Assembly (NCBI RefSeq): GCF_029603155.1
Contig: NZ_JAPMUA010000001.1
Location: 434,001-498,000 of the forward strand
Length of the DNA stretch: 64,000 bases
Direction: 5' to 3'
From: Galbibacter pacificus
Lineage (GTDB): Bacteria > Bacteroidota > Bacteroidia > Flavobacteriales > Flavobacteriaceae
Position 1 is the first letter of the stretch. Each line of letters opens with the position of its first letter. The notes under the pieces are model-generated. The model was not told the origin of the DNA. It saw nothing but the letters and a program-made list of their open reading frames with translations, and searched no databases. This document shows, in pieces, positions 20,448-29,467 of this stretch. The translations under genes and the position numbers were made by a program.

Positions 20448-21938
20448 ATGGCTAAATATATATTAGCATTCGATCAAGGTACCACCAGTTCCCGTGCATT
20501 AGTTTTTGATGAAAACGGTAAAGTGGTCAATATAGCACAGAAAGAATTTACACAGATTTTTCCTAAGCCGGGCTGGGTAGAGCACGATCCTAACGAAATC
20601 CTCTCCTCTCAAATAGGAGTCGCCGCAGAAGCTGTATCCATGGGAAAATTAAAATCGGATGACATTGCCGCTATTGGCATTACCAACCAAAGAGAAACAA
20701 CCATTGTATGGGACAAAGAAACTGGAGAGCCTATCTATAATGCTATTGTTTGGCAAGACCGTAGAACTTCGGCCTATTGCGATGAATTGATAGATAAAGG
20801 CCTTGAACCCATGATTAGGGAAAAAACAGGTCTGGTTATCGATGCCTATTTTGTGGCCACGAAGGTAAAATGGATACTCGATAATGTTCCCGATGCAAGG
20901 ACAAAGGCTTCTCAAGGGAAATTGGCCTTGGGCACAGTAGATTCTTGGTTGGTATGGAACTTGACCAACAGGGACAAGCATATAACCGATGTTACCAATG
21001 CTTCCAGAACACTGCTTTTTAATATAAATACATTGGAATGGGACCAAGAACTATTGGAATTGTTTGATATCCCGGCAACAATGCTGCCAGATGTATGCGA
21101 TTCCAGTGGAGAACTGGCCAAGACCTCGGGGGCAATATTTGCTAAGAAAATACCAATTACAGGGATAGCCGGAGACCAACACGCAGCTTTATTTGGCCAG
21201 ATGTGTACAGAGCCGGGAATGGTAAAAAACACTTATGGAACGGGTTGTTTTATGCTGATGAATATTGGCAATAAACCCATTATTTCTAAAAACAAGCTGA
21301 TAACAACAATAGCTTGGAAACTTGGAGGTCAAATTAATTATGCCCTGGAAGGGAGTATCTTCATTGCCGGCGCAGTCGTGCAATGGTTAAGGGATGGTCT
21401 CGGGATTGTTAATTCGGCTTCAGATATTGAAGAATTGGCAACAAAAGTCGAAAATACCGATGGGGTATATTTTGTTCCGGCTTTTACGGGCTTGGGTGCC
21501 CCTCATTGGAATCAACATACCCGGGGAACCATAGTGGGAATTACCAGAGGAACAACTTCTAGCCATATTGCACGGGCATCCTTGGAGAGTATTGCATTTC
21601 AAACATACGATGTGCTCAAAGCCATGGAAGCCGATGCCAATGTTGAAATTAAAGATTTACGTGTAGACGGTGGGGCTACTGAAAATAACTTTTTAATGCA
21701 ATTTCAATCCAACATATTAAATGCAAGGATTGAAAAGCCTGAAACTTCAGAAGTAACTGCCTTGGGAGTTGCTTATTTGGCTGGCCTTGGAGCCGGAATA
21801 TGGAAAAATACTGAAGAAATCCGTAATAAATGGAAAACCGAAACCGTATACGAGCCAGATACTAAAATTTCTACCCAAAAGGAGCTTGATAATTGGAAAA
21901 AAGCAGTAGAAACTGCCAACACCTGGTCTGATAATTAA
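20448..21938 (+). CDS. glpK: Glycerol kinase
   Basis: 496 residues, normal for the family. FDQGTTSSRALVFD phosphate loop at the N-terminus, IAGDQHAALFGQ, FGGY-type signature in GVYFVPAFTGLGAPHW, and the C-terminal DGGATENNFLMQFQ segment are all present. It phosphorylates glycerol to glycerol-3-phosphate with ATP. Its presence beside glpF means free glycerol (for example after extracellular dephosphorylation by the HAD enzyme) can be used as well as glycerol-3-phosphate. Confidence 0.97.
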   Translation: MAKYILAFDQGTTSSRALVFDENGKVVNIAQKEFTQIFPKPGWVEHDPNEILSSQIGVAAEAVSMGKLKSDDIAAIGITNQRETTIVWDKETGEPIYNAIVWQDRRTSAYCDELIDKGLEPMIREKTGLVIDAYFVATKVKWILDNVPDARTKASQGKLALGTVDSWLVWNLTNRDKHITDVTNASRTLLFNINTLEWDQELLELFDIPATMLPDVCDSSGELAKTSGAIFAKKIPITGIAGDQHAALFGQMCTEPGMVKNTYGTGCFMLMNIGNKPIISKNKLITTIAWKLGGQINYALEGSIFIAGAVVQWLRDGLGIVNSASDIEELATKVENTDGVYFVPAFTGLGAPHWNQHTRGTIVGITRGTTSSHIARASLESIAFQTYDVLKAMEADANVEIKDLRVDGGATENNFLMQFQSNILNARIEKPETSEVTALGVAYLAGLGAGIWKNTEEIRNKWKTETVYEPDTKISTQKELDNWKKAVETANTWSDN

Positions 21939-21952
21939 ATTTAAAAAAATAG

Positions 21953-22687
21953 ATGATGTCACAATTTACAGCAGAATTTTTAGGAACCATGTTTTTAATC
22001 CTAATCGGAAATGGAGTTGTAGCCAATGTTTTGCTTAAAGATACAAAAGGAAACAATGGGGGCTGGATAGTAATAACAACAGCATGGGCCCTTGGTGTAT
22101 TTACAGGGGTTGTTATTGCGGCGCCATATAGTGGGGCCCATTTAAATCCGGCTGTATCCATTGGGCTGGCCATTATTGGCAAGTTTTCATGGAATTTGGT
22201 ACCCATGTTTGTTATGGCCCAATTGGGAGGGGCAATGCTTGGTAGCTTTTTAGTGTGGGCAATGTATAACGACCATTATCGTAGAACAGATGATGCTGGA
22301 CTTAAAATGGCCACCTTTTGTACATCCCCGGCAATAAGGAATGATTTTAAAAACATGTTAAGTGAAATTATCGGGACCTTTACTTTGATCTTTGTCATTT
22401 TTCATTTTACAGAACCAGTTATGAACAACGATTTGCAAACCCCCATTGGTATGGGGTCTTTGGGTGCTATACCCGTATCTTTTTTGGTATGGGCAATTGG
22501 TCTTGCGCTTGGCGGTACAACGGGCTATGCAATAAACCCGGCCAGGGATCTTGGCCCCAGGATATTATATGCGTTATTGCCCATAAAGGGAAAGACAAAT
22601 ATTTGGGGATATTCATGGATTCCCGTGCTAGGCCCCATAATAGGTGCTGCCATAGCCGCCATACTTTATATTACTTTAACTGTTTAA
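21953..22687 (+). CDS. glpF: Glycerol facilitator (aquaglyceroporin)
   Basis: 244 residues, six hydrophobic segments. The two NPA half-helices are HLNPAVSIG and INPARDLGPR; the Asp after the second NPAR is characteristic of glycerol-conducting aquaglyceroporins rather than water channels. The gene begins 14 bases after glpK. Two adjacent ATG codons (21953 and 21956) are both possible starts. Confidence 0.96.
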   Translation: MMSQFTAEFLGTMFLILIGNGVVANVLLKDTKGNNGGWIVITTAWALGVFTGVVIAAPYSGAHLNPAVSIGLAIIGKFSWNLVPMFVMAQLGGAMLGSFLVWAMYNDHYRRTDDAGLKMATFCTSPAIRNDFKNMLSEIIGTFTLIFVIFHFTEPVMNNDLQTPIGMGSLGAIPVSFLVWAIGLALGGTTGYAINPARDLGPRILYALLPIKGKTNIWGYSWIPVLGPIIGAAIAAILYITLTV

Positions 22688-22709
22688 CCAACAAATACCC
22701 TCTTGTACC

Positions 22710-23909
22710 ATGAGATTTCATAGCCCCGTAACCAAAGCTTATAAAAAGCACTGCACGCTTTTAATTATTATACTGTATGCTGTATGTATATCTTGTATTG
22801 ATAAAAAAACAGAGCGTTCAAAATCAATAGATCATGTTGTGTCGTCGCATGTTACTTTGTTTAGCGATCTTAAACTTATAGAAGGGCAAAAACCATCGAC
22901 CATGATCATGGATTCATTGATAAACCTGGTCGATAGGACTTATGAAAAAGATACCATTTACATGGGGATATACCTGTTTGAGCATCAAGGGTTGATAAAT
23001 GCCCTAATTAGGGCCGGGAAACGAAAAGTACAGTTAAATATATTGGTGGATTCCAGTAAAAGAAGCAATAATGGAAATACTGTAACCACACTTTCTGCCA
23101 TGAAAGAGCACAGTGAAGTGGTAACCATAAAAAACAACAATGGGGCATCGGCAATTAATCATAACAAGTTTGTACTGTTCTCCGGAACTACTTTTTTAGG
23201 TGAAAGACAAAAAAATATAGTGTTTCAAACATCTCATAATTTTATTGAAAAAGGAACGCATAAAATACAAGATGCAAACATTATCTCCAACCGGAACCTA
23301 TATGATGCGTATGTAGAGTATTGGTCTATGATGAAATCTCATAAAGACAGCACGATGAATAATTATGAGTTTATGGAATTTTATGATGAGCCCTCGCATA
23401 TCCGGGCGCAATTTTATCCCAAAAGGCACAATGGTAAAGTTATGGAGCCCGACGGAATGGTAACCTTGCTAAAACAAATAAAAAATCCAGATAAAGCTTC
23501 AGTCCAAATAGGAATGTCCGACTGGTCTGACTCCCGAACAGAAATAGCCGATGAGCTCATACGGTTATGCGGGCAAGGGACAAAAGTAACGGTAATTACA
23601 AAAAATGGAAAAGGGCTCAAATTAATGGGTAAATTAGAAGAAATAAAGCAACAAGGCGGACGAATAAAAATATATAACCTTGTAAATAAGGACAAGCCCA
23701 GGATAAACATTCATATGAAAACAATGCTCATCAAGGAAATGGTTCAAGGAAAACCAATGACCAAAGTGGTTACGGGAACACAAAACTTCACCAATAATGC
23801 CATTTGGAACAACAACGAGACCACATTGATATTTAACGATACAATTACCTATAAGCATTACAGTTCATTTTTTAAAAAATTGATGGAACTGCCGGGGGTA
23901 GACGGTTGA
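22710..23909 (+). CDS. Phospholipase D-like lipoprotein
   Basis: 399 residues; lipobox ISC with Cys29. Two PLD-type half motifs are visible: His151-x-Lys153 (INHNKFVLF), followed later by a TSHNF segment, and His335-x-Lys337 (IHMKTMLI) followed by GTQNFTNNA. In both, the Asp of the classic HxKxxxxD is replaced (Ser158, Lys342), as in some divergent members. The catalytic His/Lys pairs are kept, so phosphodiesterase activity is plausible. Starting 22 bases after glpF, it is probably the last gene of the glp operon, which links extracytoplasmic phosphodiester cleavage directly to glycerol use. Substrate is unproven; phospholipid or nucleic-acid phosphodiesters are both possible for this superfamily. 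Confidence 0.78.
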   Translation: MRFHSPVTKAYKKHCTLLIIILYAVCISCIDKKTERSKSIDHVVSSHVTLFSDLKLIEGQKPSTMIMDSLINLVDRTYEKDTIYMGIYLFEHQGLINALIRAGKRKVQLNILVDSSKRSNNGNTVTTLSAMKEHSEVVTIKNNNGASAINHNKFVLFSGTTFLGERQKNIVFQTSHNFIEKGTHKIQDANIISNRNLYDAYVEYWSMMKSHKDSTMNNYEFMEFYDEPSHIRAQFYPKRHNGKVMEPDGMVTLLKQIKNPDKASVQIGMSDWSDSRTEIADELIRLCGQGTKVTVITKNGKGLKLMGKLEEIKQQGGRIKIYNLVNKDKPRINIHMKTMLIKEMVQGKPMTKVVTGTQNFTNNAIWNNNETTLIFNDTITYKHYSSFFKKLMELPGVDG

Positions 23910-24251
23910 ATATTGTGATCTGGGTTTATGTTGGGCAGGATGCACATGGGGTCGGTCAATATGGAAAGGCGGGTAATTGTTCACAGAAATTTAAAATAAG
24001 GTTCATATTTTCTTTGTTTTTTATTGTAAGTTTGAGAACAAAGCCATTCGGCAGATGCATGATAAATTTATTTTGCGGCTGCATATGGGTTGGTGTTGCA
24101 TCAAGACCTCATTTTTTAATACTGATATAAAAGCTATATTTCCATAGTTTAAAAAATGATGAGAGGCCCGTATGCACATGCACGGGTTGAACTTTTTTAT
24201 GGATATAAGAAATTTGTTGACCGCTATTTTTTTAATGAATAAACTGTACTG
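23910..24251. other. 342-base spacer between the PLD-like gene and the ECF sigma gene
   Basis: No convincing gene. A weak terminator-like dyad (CCCGT at 24167-24171 and ACGGG at 24182-24186) is followed by a T-run at 24193-24198. A TAnnTTTG match (TAAGTTTG, 24027-24034) lies more than 200 bases before the sigma gene and lacks a well-spaced -33 box. An in-frame stop at 24240-24242 limits how far upstream the sigma gene can begin. Confidence 0.4.
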
Positions 24252-24824
24252 TTGGACCATAATTTACTATTAATAAGCATTCAAAAAAAAGACACAAGAG
24301 CCTTCAAGGTTTTGTTCAATTCTTTGTATGAAGATTTGGTGAATTATGCCTTTAGGTATACCTACAACATTAGTGTAAGCGAAGACATTGTGCAGGAGGT
24401 TTTTATCTACCTTTGGGAAGAGTCGCATTTAATCTCCATAAAAAAATCTTTAAAATCTTATTTATTTATCACCGTACGCAATCGTTGTATTAACCATTTA
24501 AAAACTATTAAAATTACAGATACCGACCATTTAATAGATCTTAATTTAATTACCACGCTCAATAGCGATATCTTCGAAACATACAACGATGAGGAAAAAG
24601 TACGTCTGTACGAAAAAGTTCACGAAATTATTGCGGTTCTCCCCGACAAAATGAAGCAGATTGTAATAATGAAATACATAAATGATTATAAGTACAAGGA
24701 AATTGCAGACGAACTGGATGTTTCCATAAATACGGTAAAAACCCAGCTTAAGCGCGCAAAAGACAGAATTTTGCATGCCTGTACGTTGTTTGCAATAATT
24801 TTTCACATTTTTTGTCACCCATAA
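24252..24824 (+). CDS. ECF-type RNA polymerase sigma-70 factor
   Basis: 190 residues. Region 2 (about 12-80, SEDIVQEVFIYLWE) and region 4 (about 118-170, KYKEIADELDVSINTVKTQLKRAK) are clear; this is the Bacteroides-type family of ECF factors that pair with FecR. Start: an in-frame TAA sits at 24240-24242 and no ATG occurs before region 2, so the TTG at 24252 is the best start (CTG at 24249 is the only other nearby option). It is followed after 49 bases by the anti-sigma gene and then an STN-containing SusC, the standard cell-surface signalling arrangement for nutrient-induced SusCD expression. Confidence 0.92.
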   Translation: MDHNLLLISIQKKDTRAFKVLFNSLYEDLVNYAFRYTYNISVSEDIVQEVFIYLWEESHLISIKKSLKSYLFITVRNRCINHLKTIKITDTDHLIDLNLITTLNSDIFETYNDEEKVRLYEKVHEIIAVLPDKMKQIVIMKYINDYKYKEIADELDVSINTVKTQLKRAKDRILHACTLFAIIFHIFCHP

Positions 24825-24873
24825 TAACTTTTTTAGTGTCGTATAAATACGGAGACATTATAAATTGTTATAA

Positions 24874-26007
24874 ATGGAGTTTAAGCTCTTGATAAAAAAA
24901 CTTAACGGAGAACTAACCAATGAAGAAAAAAACAGCTTCGACAGTTGGTATGAAGAATCTGAAAAACACCGGGAATATTTTGCAAAGGTAAAAGAGAATT
25001 ACAACAAAGAACCTTTTAGTGTAAATACAGATAAGGCCTATTCAAAGTTAAAGGGCAAATATAATTTGAAGAAGAAAAAAGGTCTGCCCTATAAAAAAGT
25101 TGCCATTGCAGCAATTACAGTCGGTGTTGCTTTTATATCCTATTTATTGTATAAGCCAGATCTTAAAAAAGAGAAGCAGTCGGAAGTGGTAAGCACAACC
25201 CTTGAGATTCCTTATGGCTCGAGTAAGGCAATTTTAAGCAAAGACGACGGAACAAAAGTAGTTCTCAGCAAAGGCGTAAAATACGAAGACGACCAAATTA
25301 TAAGCAACGGAAAGGAAATTGCATATAAACATGCCGATAATAAAAGCGGGGAGGTCAATTACAACACCTTGAAAGTTCCCAGGGGCGGAATTTTTAAAAT
25401 AAAACTTTCAGACGGCACCTTGGTCTGGCTCAATTCAGAATCAGAAATCCGCTATCCGGTTTCATTTAACAAAAATCAATCCCGAAAAGTAGAATTACAC
25501 TACGGAGAAGCCTATTTTGATGTATCTTCCAGTGAAAAAAACCACGGTACTTCTTTTGAAGTTTTGTCGCATAAGCAATCCATAGAAGTTGTGGGTACCC
25601 AATTTAACGTAAAGGCATATAAGGAAGATCCGGTAATAGCAACTACTTTGGTGGAAGGTAAGGTAACAATTGAGTCGCCTGTTTCCAGACAAAAATTAGT
25701 TCCTGGAAATCAATCCATATTCAACAAAAACAATACTAAAGTTTCTGTAAATACCGTGAACGTCCACGATTATATTTCATGGAAAGAAGGCTGGTTCAGC
25801 TTTACCGATAAGCCCTTGAAAGAAATCATGAAGGTACTGTCGCGTTGGTACGATGTGGATGTAATTATCGAGAACACAAAGGCCGGCGAAATAAAGTTTA
25901 ACGGCGTATTTAATAAGAAACAGGATTTAAAACAAATACTTTCAATAATTGAAAAAACTAACGAGATAAATTTTGAAATAACCAATAAAACCGTTGTTAT
26001 GAAATAA
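24874..26007 (+). CDS. FecR-family anti-sigma factor
   Basis: 377 residues. A short cytoplasmic N-terminal region with the LTNEEKNSFDSWY motif binds sigma; one membrane segment lies at about 78-96. The periplasmic FecR domain includes VPRGGIFKIKLSDGTLVWLNSES and GEAYFDV. The C-terminal ~70 residues form the DUF4974/STN-like module that contacts the SusC N-terminal domain. Family role: hold the sigma factor until the occupied transporter signals. Complete and in the expected order. Confidence 0.94.
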   Translation: MEFKLLIKKLNGELTNEEKNSFDSWYEESEKHREYFAKVKENYNKEPFSVNTDKAYSKLKGKYNLKKKKGLPYKKVAIAAITVGVAFISYLLYKPDLKKEKQSEVVSTTLEIPYGSSKAILSKDDGTKVVLSKGVKYEDDQIISNGKEIAYKHADNKSGEVNYNTLKVPRGGIFKIKLSDGTLVWLNSESEIRYPVSFNKNQSRKVELHYGEAYFDVSSSEKNHGTSFEVLSHKQSIEVVGTQFNVKAYKEDPVIATTLVEGKVTIESPVSRQKLVPGNQSIFNKNNTKVSVNTVNVHDYISWKEGWFSFTDKPLKEIMKVLSRWYDVDVIIENTKAGEIKFNGVFNKKQDLKQILSIIEKTNEINFEITNKTVVMK

Positions 26008-26011
26008 AAAA

Positions 26012-26054
26012 GAGGATGGCATTTAGACCTGCAAAAATTTAAACTACCATCCTC
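26012..26054 (+). repeat. Inverted repeat between fecR and susC
   Basis: GAGGATGG (26012-26019) and CCATCCTC (26047-26054) are perfect 8-base arms around a 27-base loop. There is no T-run after the second arm, so it is not a standard terminator. It lies in the 92-base spacer between anti-sigma and transporter genes, where partial attenuation or mRNA processing could set the ratio of the regulator to the transporter (inference). Confidence 0.6.
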
Positions 26055-26099
26055 GACTAATTTAATTAATTAAATATTAACTAACTAAATCTGATTTTT

Positions 26100-29000
26100 A
26101 TGTATTCTAAAATTAATGAATTCCTCATAAAATATGGGGGACGCATTGTATTGGGCATTATGAAAACATTTATTTTCTTTTGTTGCTTTATCACATTCGC
26201 ATTCAACCCCAAAGAGGGCTATTCACAAAATGCAAAAATCGTAATTAATTCTGATTCTGAGCTTTCTATTGAAGAAATTTTTGGATTGATTAAACGGCAA
26301 ACGGACTATACCTTTATTTACCGGTCCGATTTATTTGAAGATTTCCCAAAAGTTCAGCTTGAAAAAGGAATTATCAAAGCAGGAGACTTACTGGAGAAGA
26401 GCCTTGCCGGTGAAGGTTTCACCTATTCCTTTACCAAGGAAGGAACCATTCTTTTAGAAAAAAAGTCGGTAAAAACACTTAAAACCTTACAGCAAAGCGT
26501 GAGCGGAACCGTTTATGATAATGAAGGTTATCCGTTACCGGGTGCAACCGTTTCGGTAAAAAATAACGAAGGGATAGGCACCCAAACCGATTTTAACGGG
26601 GTTTACAGCCTAGAGATAAACGACCTTGAAAATACCGTTCTCGTTTTTAGATATTTGGGCTTTAGAACGTTGGAAGTGCCTTTGGATGGTAAAAGCACCT
26701 TGGACGTAACCCTGGAAGAAGATGCGCAAAGCCTGGACGAAATCGTGGTGGTTGGGTATGGCAAGCAAAAAAAGGTGTCCATGACAAGTGCGGTATCATC
26801 GATTTCCAGTGACGAACTGGTAGAGCGCCCTACAAAAAATCTTAGTGCTGGCCTACAGGGTCTGGCGCCGGGATTAACGGTTATAGATAGAGGCGGTTCG
26901 CCGGGCAGCTCAGACGTAAATATGTACATCCGTGGGGTTACAACCTTGGGCAACAACAATCCCTTGGTAATCATCGACGGTATTGAAATGAACATAAATG
27001 ACGTAGACCCGAATAATGTGGAATCCATATCGGTACTAAAAGATGCTGCATCTACAGCCATTTATGGTTCTAGGGGGGCCAATGGCGTTATCTTGATAAC
27101 CACCAAGCGGGGTAAAAAAGGAAAATTTGCCGTAAACTATAACCAAACGCTGGATATGCAAAACCTTACGGTGGAGCCAGAGCATATGGAAACAGAGGCT
27201 TATTTGAGGCTACAAAACACGGCATATCAAAACCGTGGAAGCGACCCTTTGTATTCTGAAGAAGAAATACAAAAATACGTAGATGGAAGCGACCGCTTGA
27301 GGTACCCGCTCCCGAACGAATTTTTTGATGCCGTAATACAAGACGATGCACCTATGCAAAGGCATGCCTTGTCTATTGCTGGAGGAACCGAAATACTGCG
27401 TACCAATGTCATGTTGAATTACTTCGATCAAGACGGGATTTATCCAAATCAAAATCTCAAACGATATAGGGTCCGTGTAAACAACGATATCAATCTTTCC
27501 GAAAAACTTTTGGTCAGCGCAGATGTAAGCTTGGCCAAGAAAGACCGCCATACATTTAGGGATCAAGATAATGTTTACCATAGAATGTTGCACAGTTCTC
27601 AATTTACGGTTCCGCGATTCCCCGATGGAACATATGGATTGAGCAAACAAAGACACAACCCATTGGCTTGGACAGATACCAATATTGTTGGCGCCACAGA
27701 TGCCACTACCTATAATGGCCTTGTTAATTTAAAGGCTACTTGGGATATTGTGCCCGGTTTGTCGTTCAGTTCTCAATATGCCGTTGATCTTAGCGATTAT
27801 TCATCGGTTACAAACATACCTACGTATGAAATTAGGGATTATTTCAATCCGGATGTTGTGCTTAAAAACAACGAGGTAAATCAACTAACGGAATACAGGA
27901 GCCAATCCCTTCAAAAAACATGGAACAATACGCTTACATACAATCTCGTCCTTGGAAAACACGATATGAGCGCACTGGCGGGATATTCAGAAATAAGTTA
28001 TGATTATAAGGAACTCGAAAGCAATGGGCGGAACTTTTATAACGACGACCTTCGCGACCTAAGTCTTAGCGACCCGCTAAACCGTGAAATTAATAGTTTG
28101 TATACAGATTGGGGGTTGCGCTCGCTGTTCGGAAGGTTGAATTATTCTTTTGATGAAAAATATATTTTAGAATTCAATATGCGCTACGATGGATCTTCCA
28201 GGTTCCCCGAAAACAACAGGTATACTTTTTTCCCTTCAGTGGCCGGGGCTTGGCGAATTTCAAAGGAGCCATTCTGGAATTCGGTTAAAAGCGTAATAAA
28301 CGAATTTAAAATCAGGGCTTCGTGGGGAGAAACCGGGAATCAAAACGTAGGTCTTTATACGTATTACGATAACCTTAACTTGGCAAATTATTATGTCTTT
28401 AACGGTGTTCCCGTTACGGGCGTCCGCCAAACAGATTTTGCAAGCCAAGACCTTACTTGGGAGACCACCACCCAAACCGATATTGGTTTCGACATGAGTT
28501 TCTTTCAAAATAAAATCAATATTGCTCTGGACTGGTTTAAAAAGGAAACCGAAGGTATTTTACTGGAACTGCCCATTCCCGGGATTGTTGGTTTAAATCC
28601 ATCGGCAACCAATGCAGGTTCTGTTGAAAACAAAGGTTGGGAGCTTCAGGTGAACTACCAGAATGCCGTTGGAGATTTTCGGTACAGTATAACCGGGAAC
28701 ATTTCAGATGTAAAAAATAAAATTACAGACTTGGCAGGAACAGGACCTTATTATGCTAACGAGCAGGATATGTTTATCCGCAAGGAAGGAGAATCTATAG
28801 ATGCCCTGTTTGGGTATGTTACAGATGGCCTTTTAACTCAGGAAGATATCGATAACGATTACCCCACATATGCATCGGATGCAACGGCGGGAGATATTAA
28901 ATATTTGGACATAAGCGGGCCGGATGGCGTCCCCGATGGAATGATAACTGCCGATGACAGAAAGGTTATTGGATCTTCCATCCCTCGTTTAACATATAGT

Positions 29001-29456
29001 TCGGTTATAAACCTGGGTTGGAAAAATTTTGATTTCAACCTTCAATTACAAGGAGTTGGAAATAAAGATATAATGCTTTATGGGGCTTTGGTGGAAGCAG
29101 GTTCCTGGGAAGGTTTTACAATCGACATTGCAGAGGACTACTGGACACCGGACAATCTTGATGCAAGATTCCCGAGGCCTCAAAAACAAAACAATAAAAA
29201 CAGTCGCCCTTCAGATTGGTGGATGGTAAATGGGGCATATTTAAGGGTAAAAAACCTTCAGTTTGGGTATAGCCTTCCTACGGATGTAATTAAAAAGTTT
29301 GGTGTGAGCAGGTTGCGCCTTTTTGTAGGGGGAACCAACCTTTGGACGATTTCCGACCTGAACGAATGGGGGCTTGATGCCGAAGCAGCCACCGGAAGGG
29401 GTGTTTTTTACCCAGCTACTAAAACATATACACTAGGATTAAACGTAGGATTTTAA
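26100..29456 (+). CDS. SusC/RagA-family TonB-dependent transporter with STN signalling domain
   Basis: 1118 residues. After the signal peptide (ending near YSQ) an STN domain occupies about 45-118 (SIEEIFGLIKRQTDYTFIYR), then a carboxypeptidase-like domain (about 133-215, PLPGATVSVKN), the plug (VVGYGKQKKVSMTSAV, IRGVTTLGNNNPLVIIDG, VLKDAASTAIYGSRGANGVI) and the barrel. The STN domain means it signals through the FecR/ECF pair immediately upstream. The ligand is probably a sulfated glycan, because the only enzyme gene in the group is a sulfatase. Confidence 0.95.
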   Translation: MYSKINEFLIKYGGRIVLGIMKTFIFFCCFITFAFNPKEGYSQNAKIVINSDSELSIEEIFGLIKRQTDYTFIYRSDLFEDFPKVQLEKGIIKAGDLLEKSLAGEGFTYSFTKEGTILLEKKSVKTLKTLQQSVSGTVYDNEGYPLPGATVSVKNNEGIGTQTDFNGVYSLEINDLENTVLVFRYLGFRTLEVPLDGKSTLDVTLEEDAQSLDEIVVVGYGKQKKVSMTSAVSSISSDELVERPTKNLSAGLQGLAPGLTVIDRGGSPGSSDVNMYIRGVTTLGNNNPLVIIDGIEMNINDVDPNNVESISVLKDAASTAIYGSRGANGVILITTKRGKKGKFAVNYNQTLDMQNLTVEPEHMETEAYLRLQNTAYQNRGSDPLYSEEEIQKYVDGSDRLRYPLPNEFFDAVIQDDAPMQRHALSIAGGTEILRTNVMLNYFDQDGIYPNQNLKRYRVRVNNDINLSEKLLVSADVSLAKKDRHTFRDQDNVYHRMLHSSQFTVPRFPDGTYGLSKQRHNPLAWTDTNIVGATDATTYNGLVNLKATWDIVPGLSFSSQYAVDLSDYSSVTNIPTYEIRDYFNPDVVLKNNEVNQLTEYRSQSLQKTWNNTLTYNLVLGKHDMSALAGYSEISYDYKELESNGRNFYNDDLRDLSLSDPLNREINSLYTDWGLRSLFGRLNYSFDEKYILEFNMRYDGSSRFPENNRYTFFPSVAGAWRISKEPFWNSVKSVINEFKIRASWGETGNQNVGLYTYYDNLNLANYYVFNGVPVTGVRQTDFASQDLTWETTTQTDIGFDMSFFQNKINIALDWFKKETEGILLELPIPGIVGLNPSATNAGSVENKGWELQVNYQNAVGDFRYSITGNISDVKNKITDLAGTGPYYANEQDMFIRKEGESIDALFGYVTDGLLTQEDIDNDYPTYASDATAGDIKYLDISGPDGVPDGMITADDRKVIGSSIPRLTYSSVINLGWKNFDFNLQLQGVGNKDIMLYGALVEAGSWEGFTIDIAEDYWTPDNLDARFPRPQKQNNKNSRPSDWWMVNGAYLRVKNLQFGYSLPTDVIKKFGVSRLRLFVGGTNLWTISDLNEWGLDAEAATGRGVFYPATKTYTLGLNVGF

Positions 29457-29467
29457 AAATTAGAATC

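Noticed and set aside
23906..24130. 74-codon frame after the PLD-like gene
   Set aside because: Low-complexity, no motif, and overlaps the end of the PLD-like gene; treated as chance.
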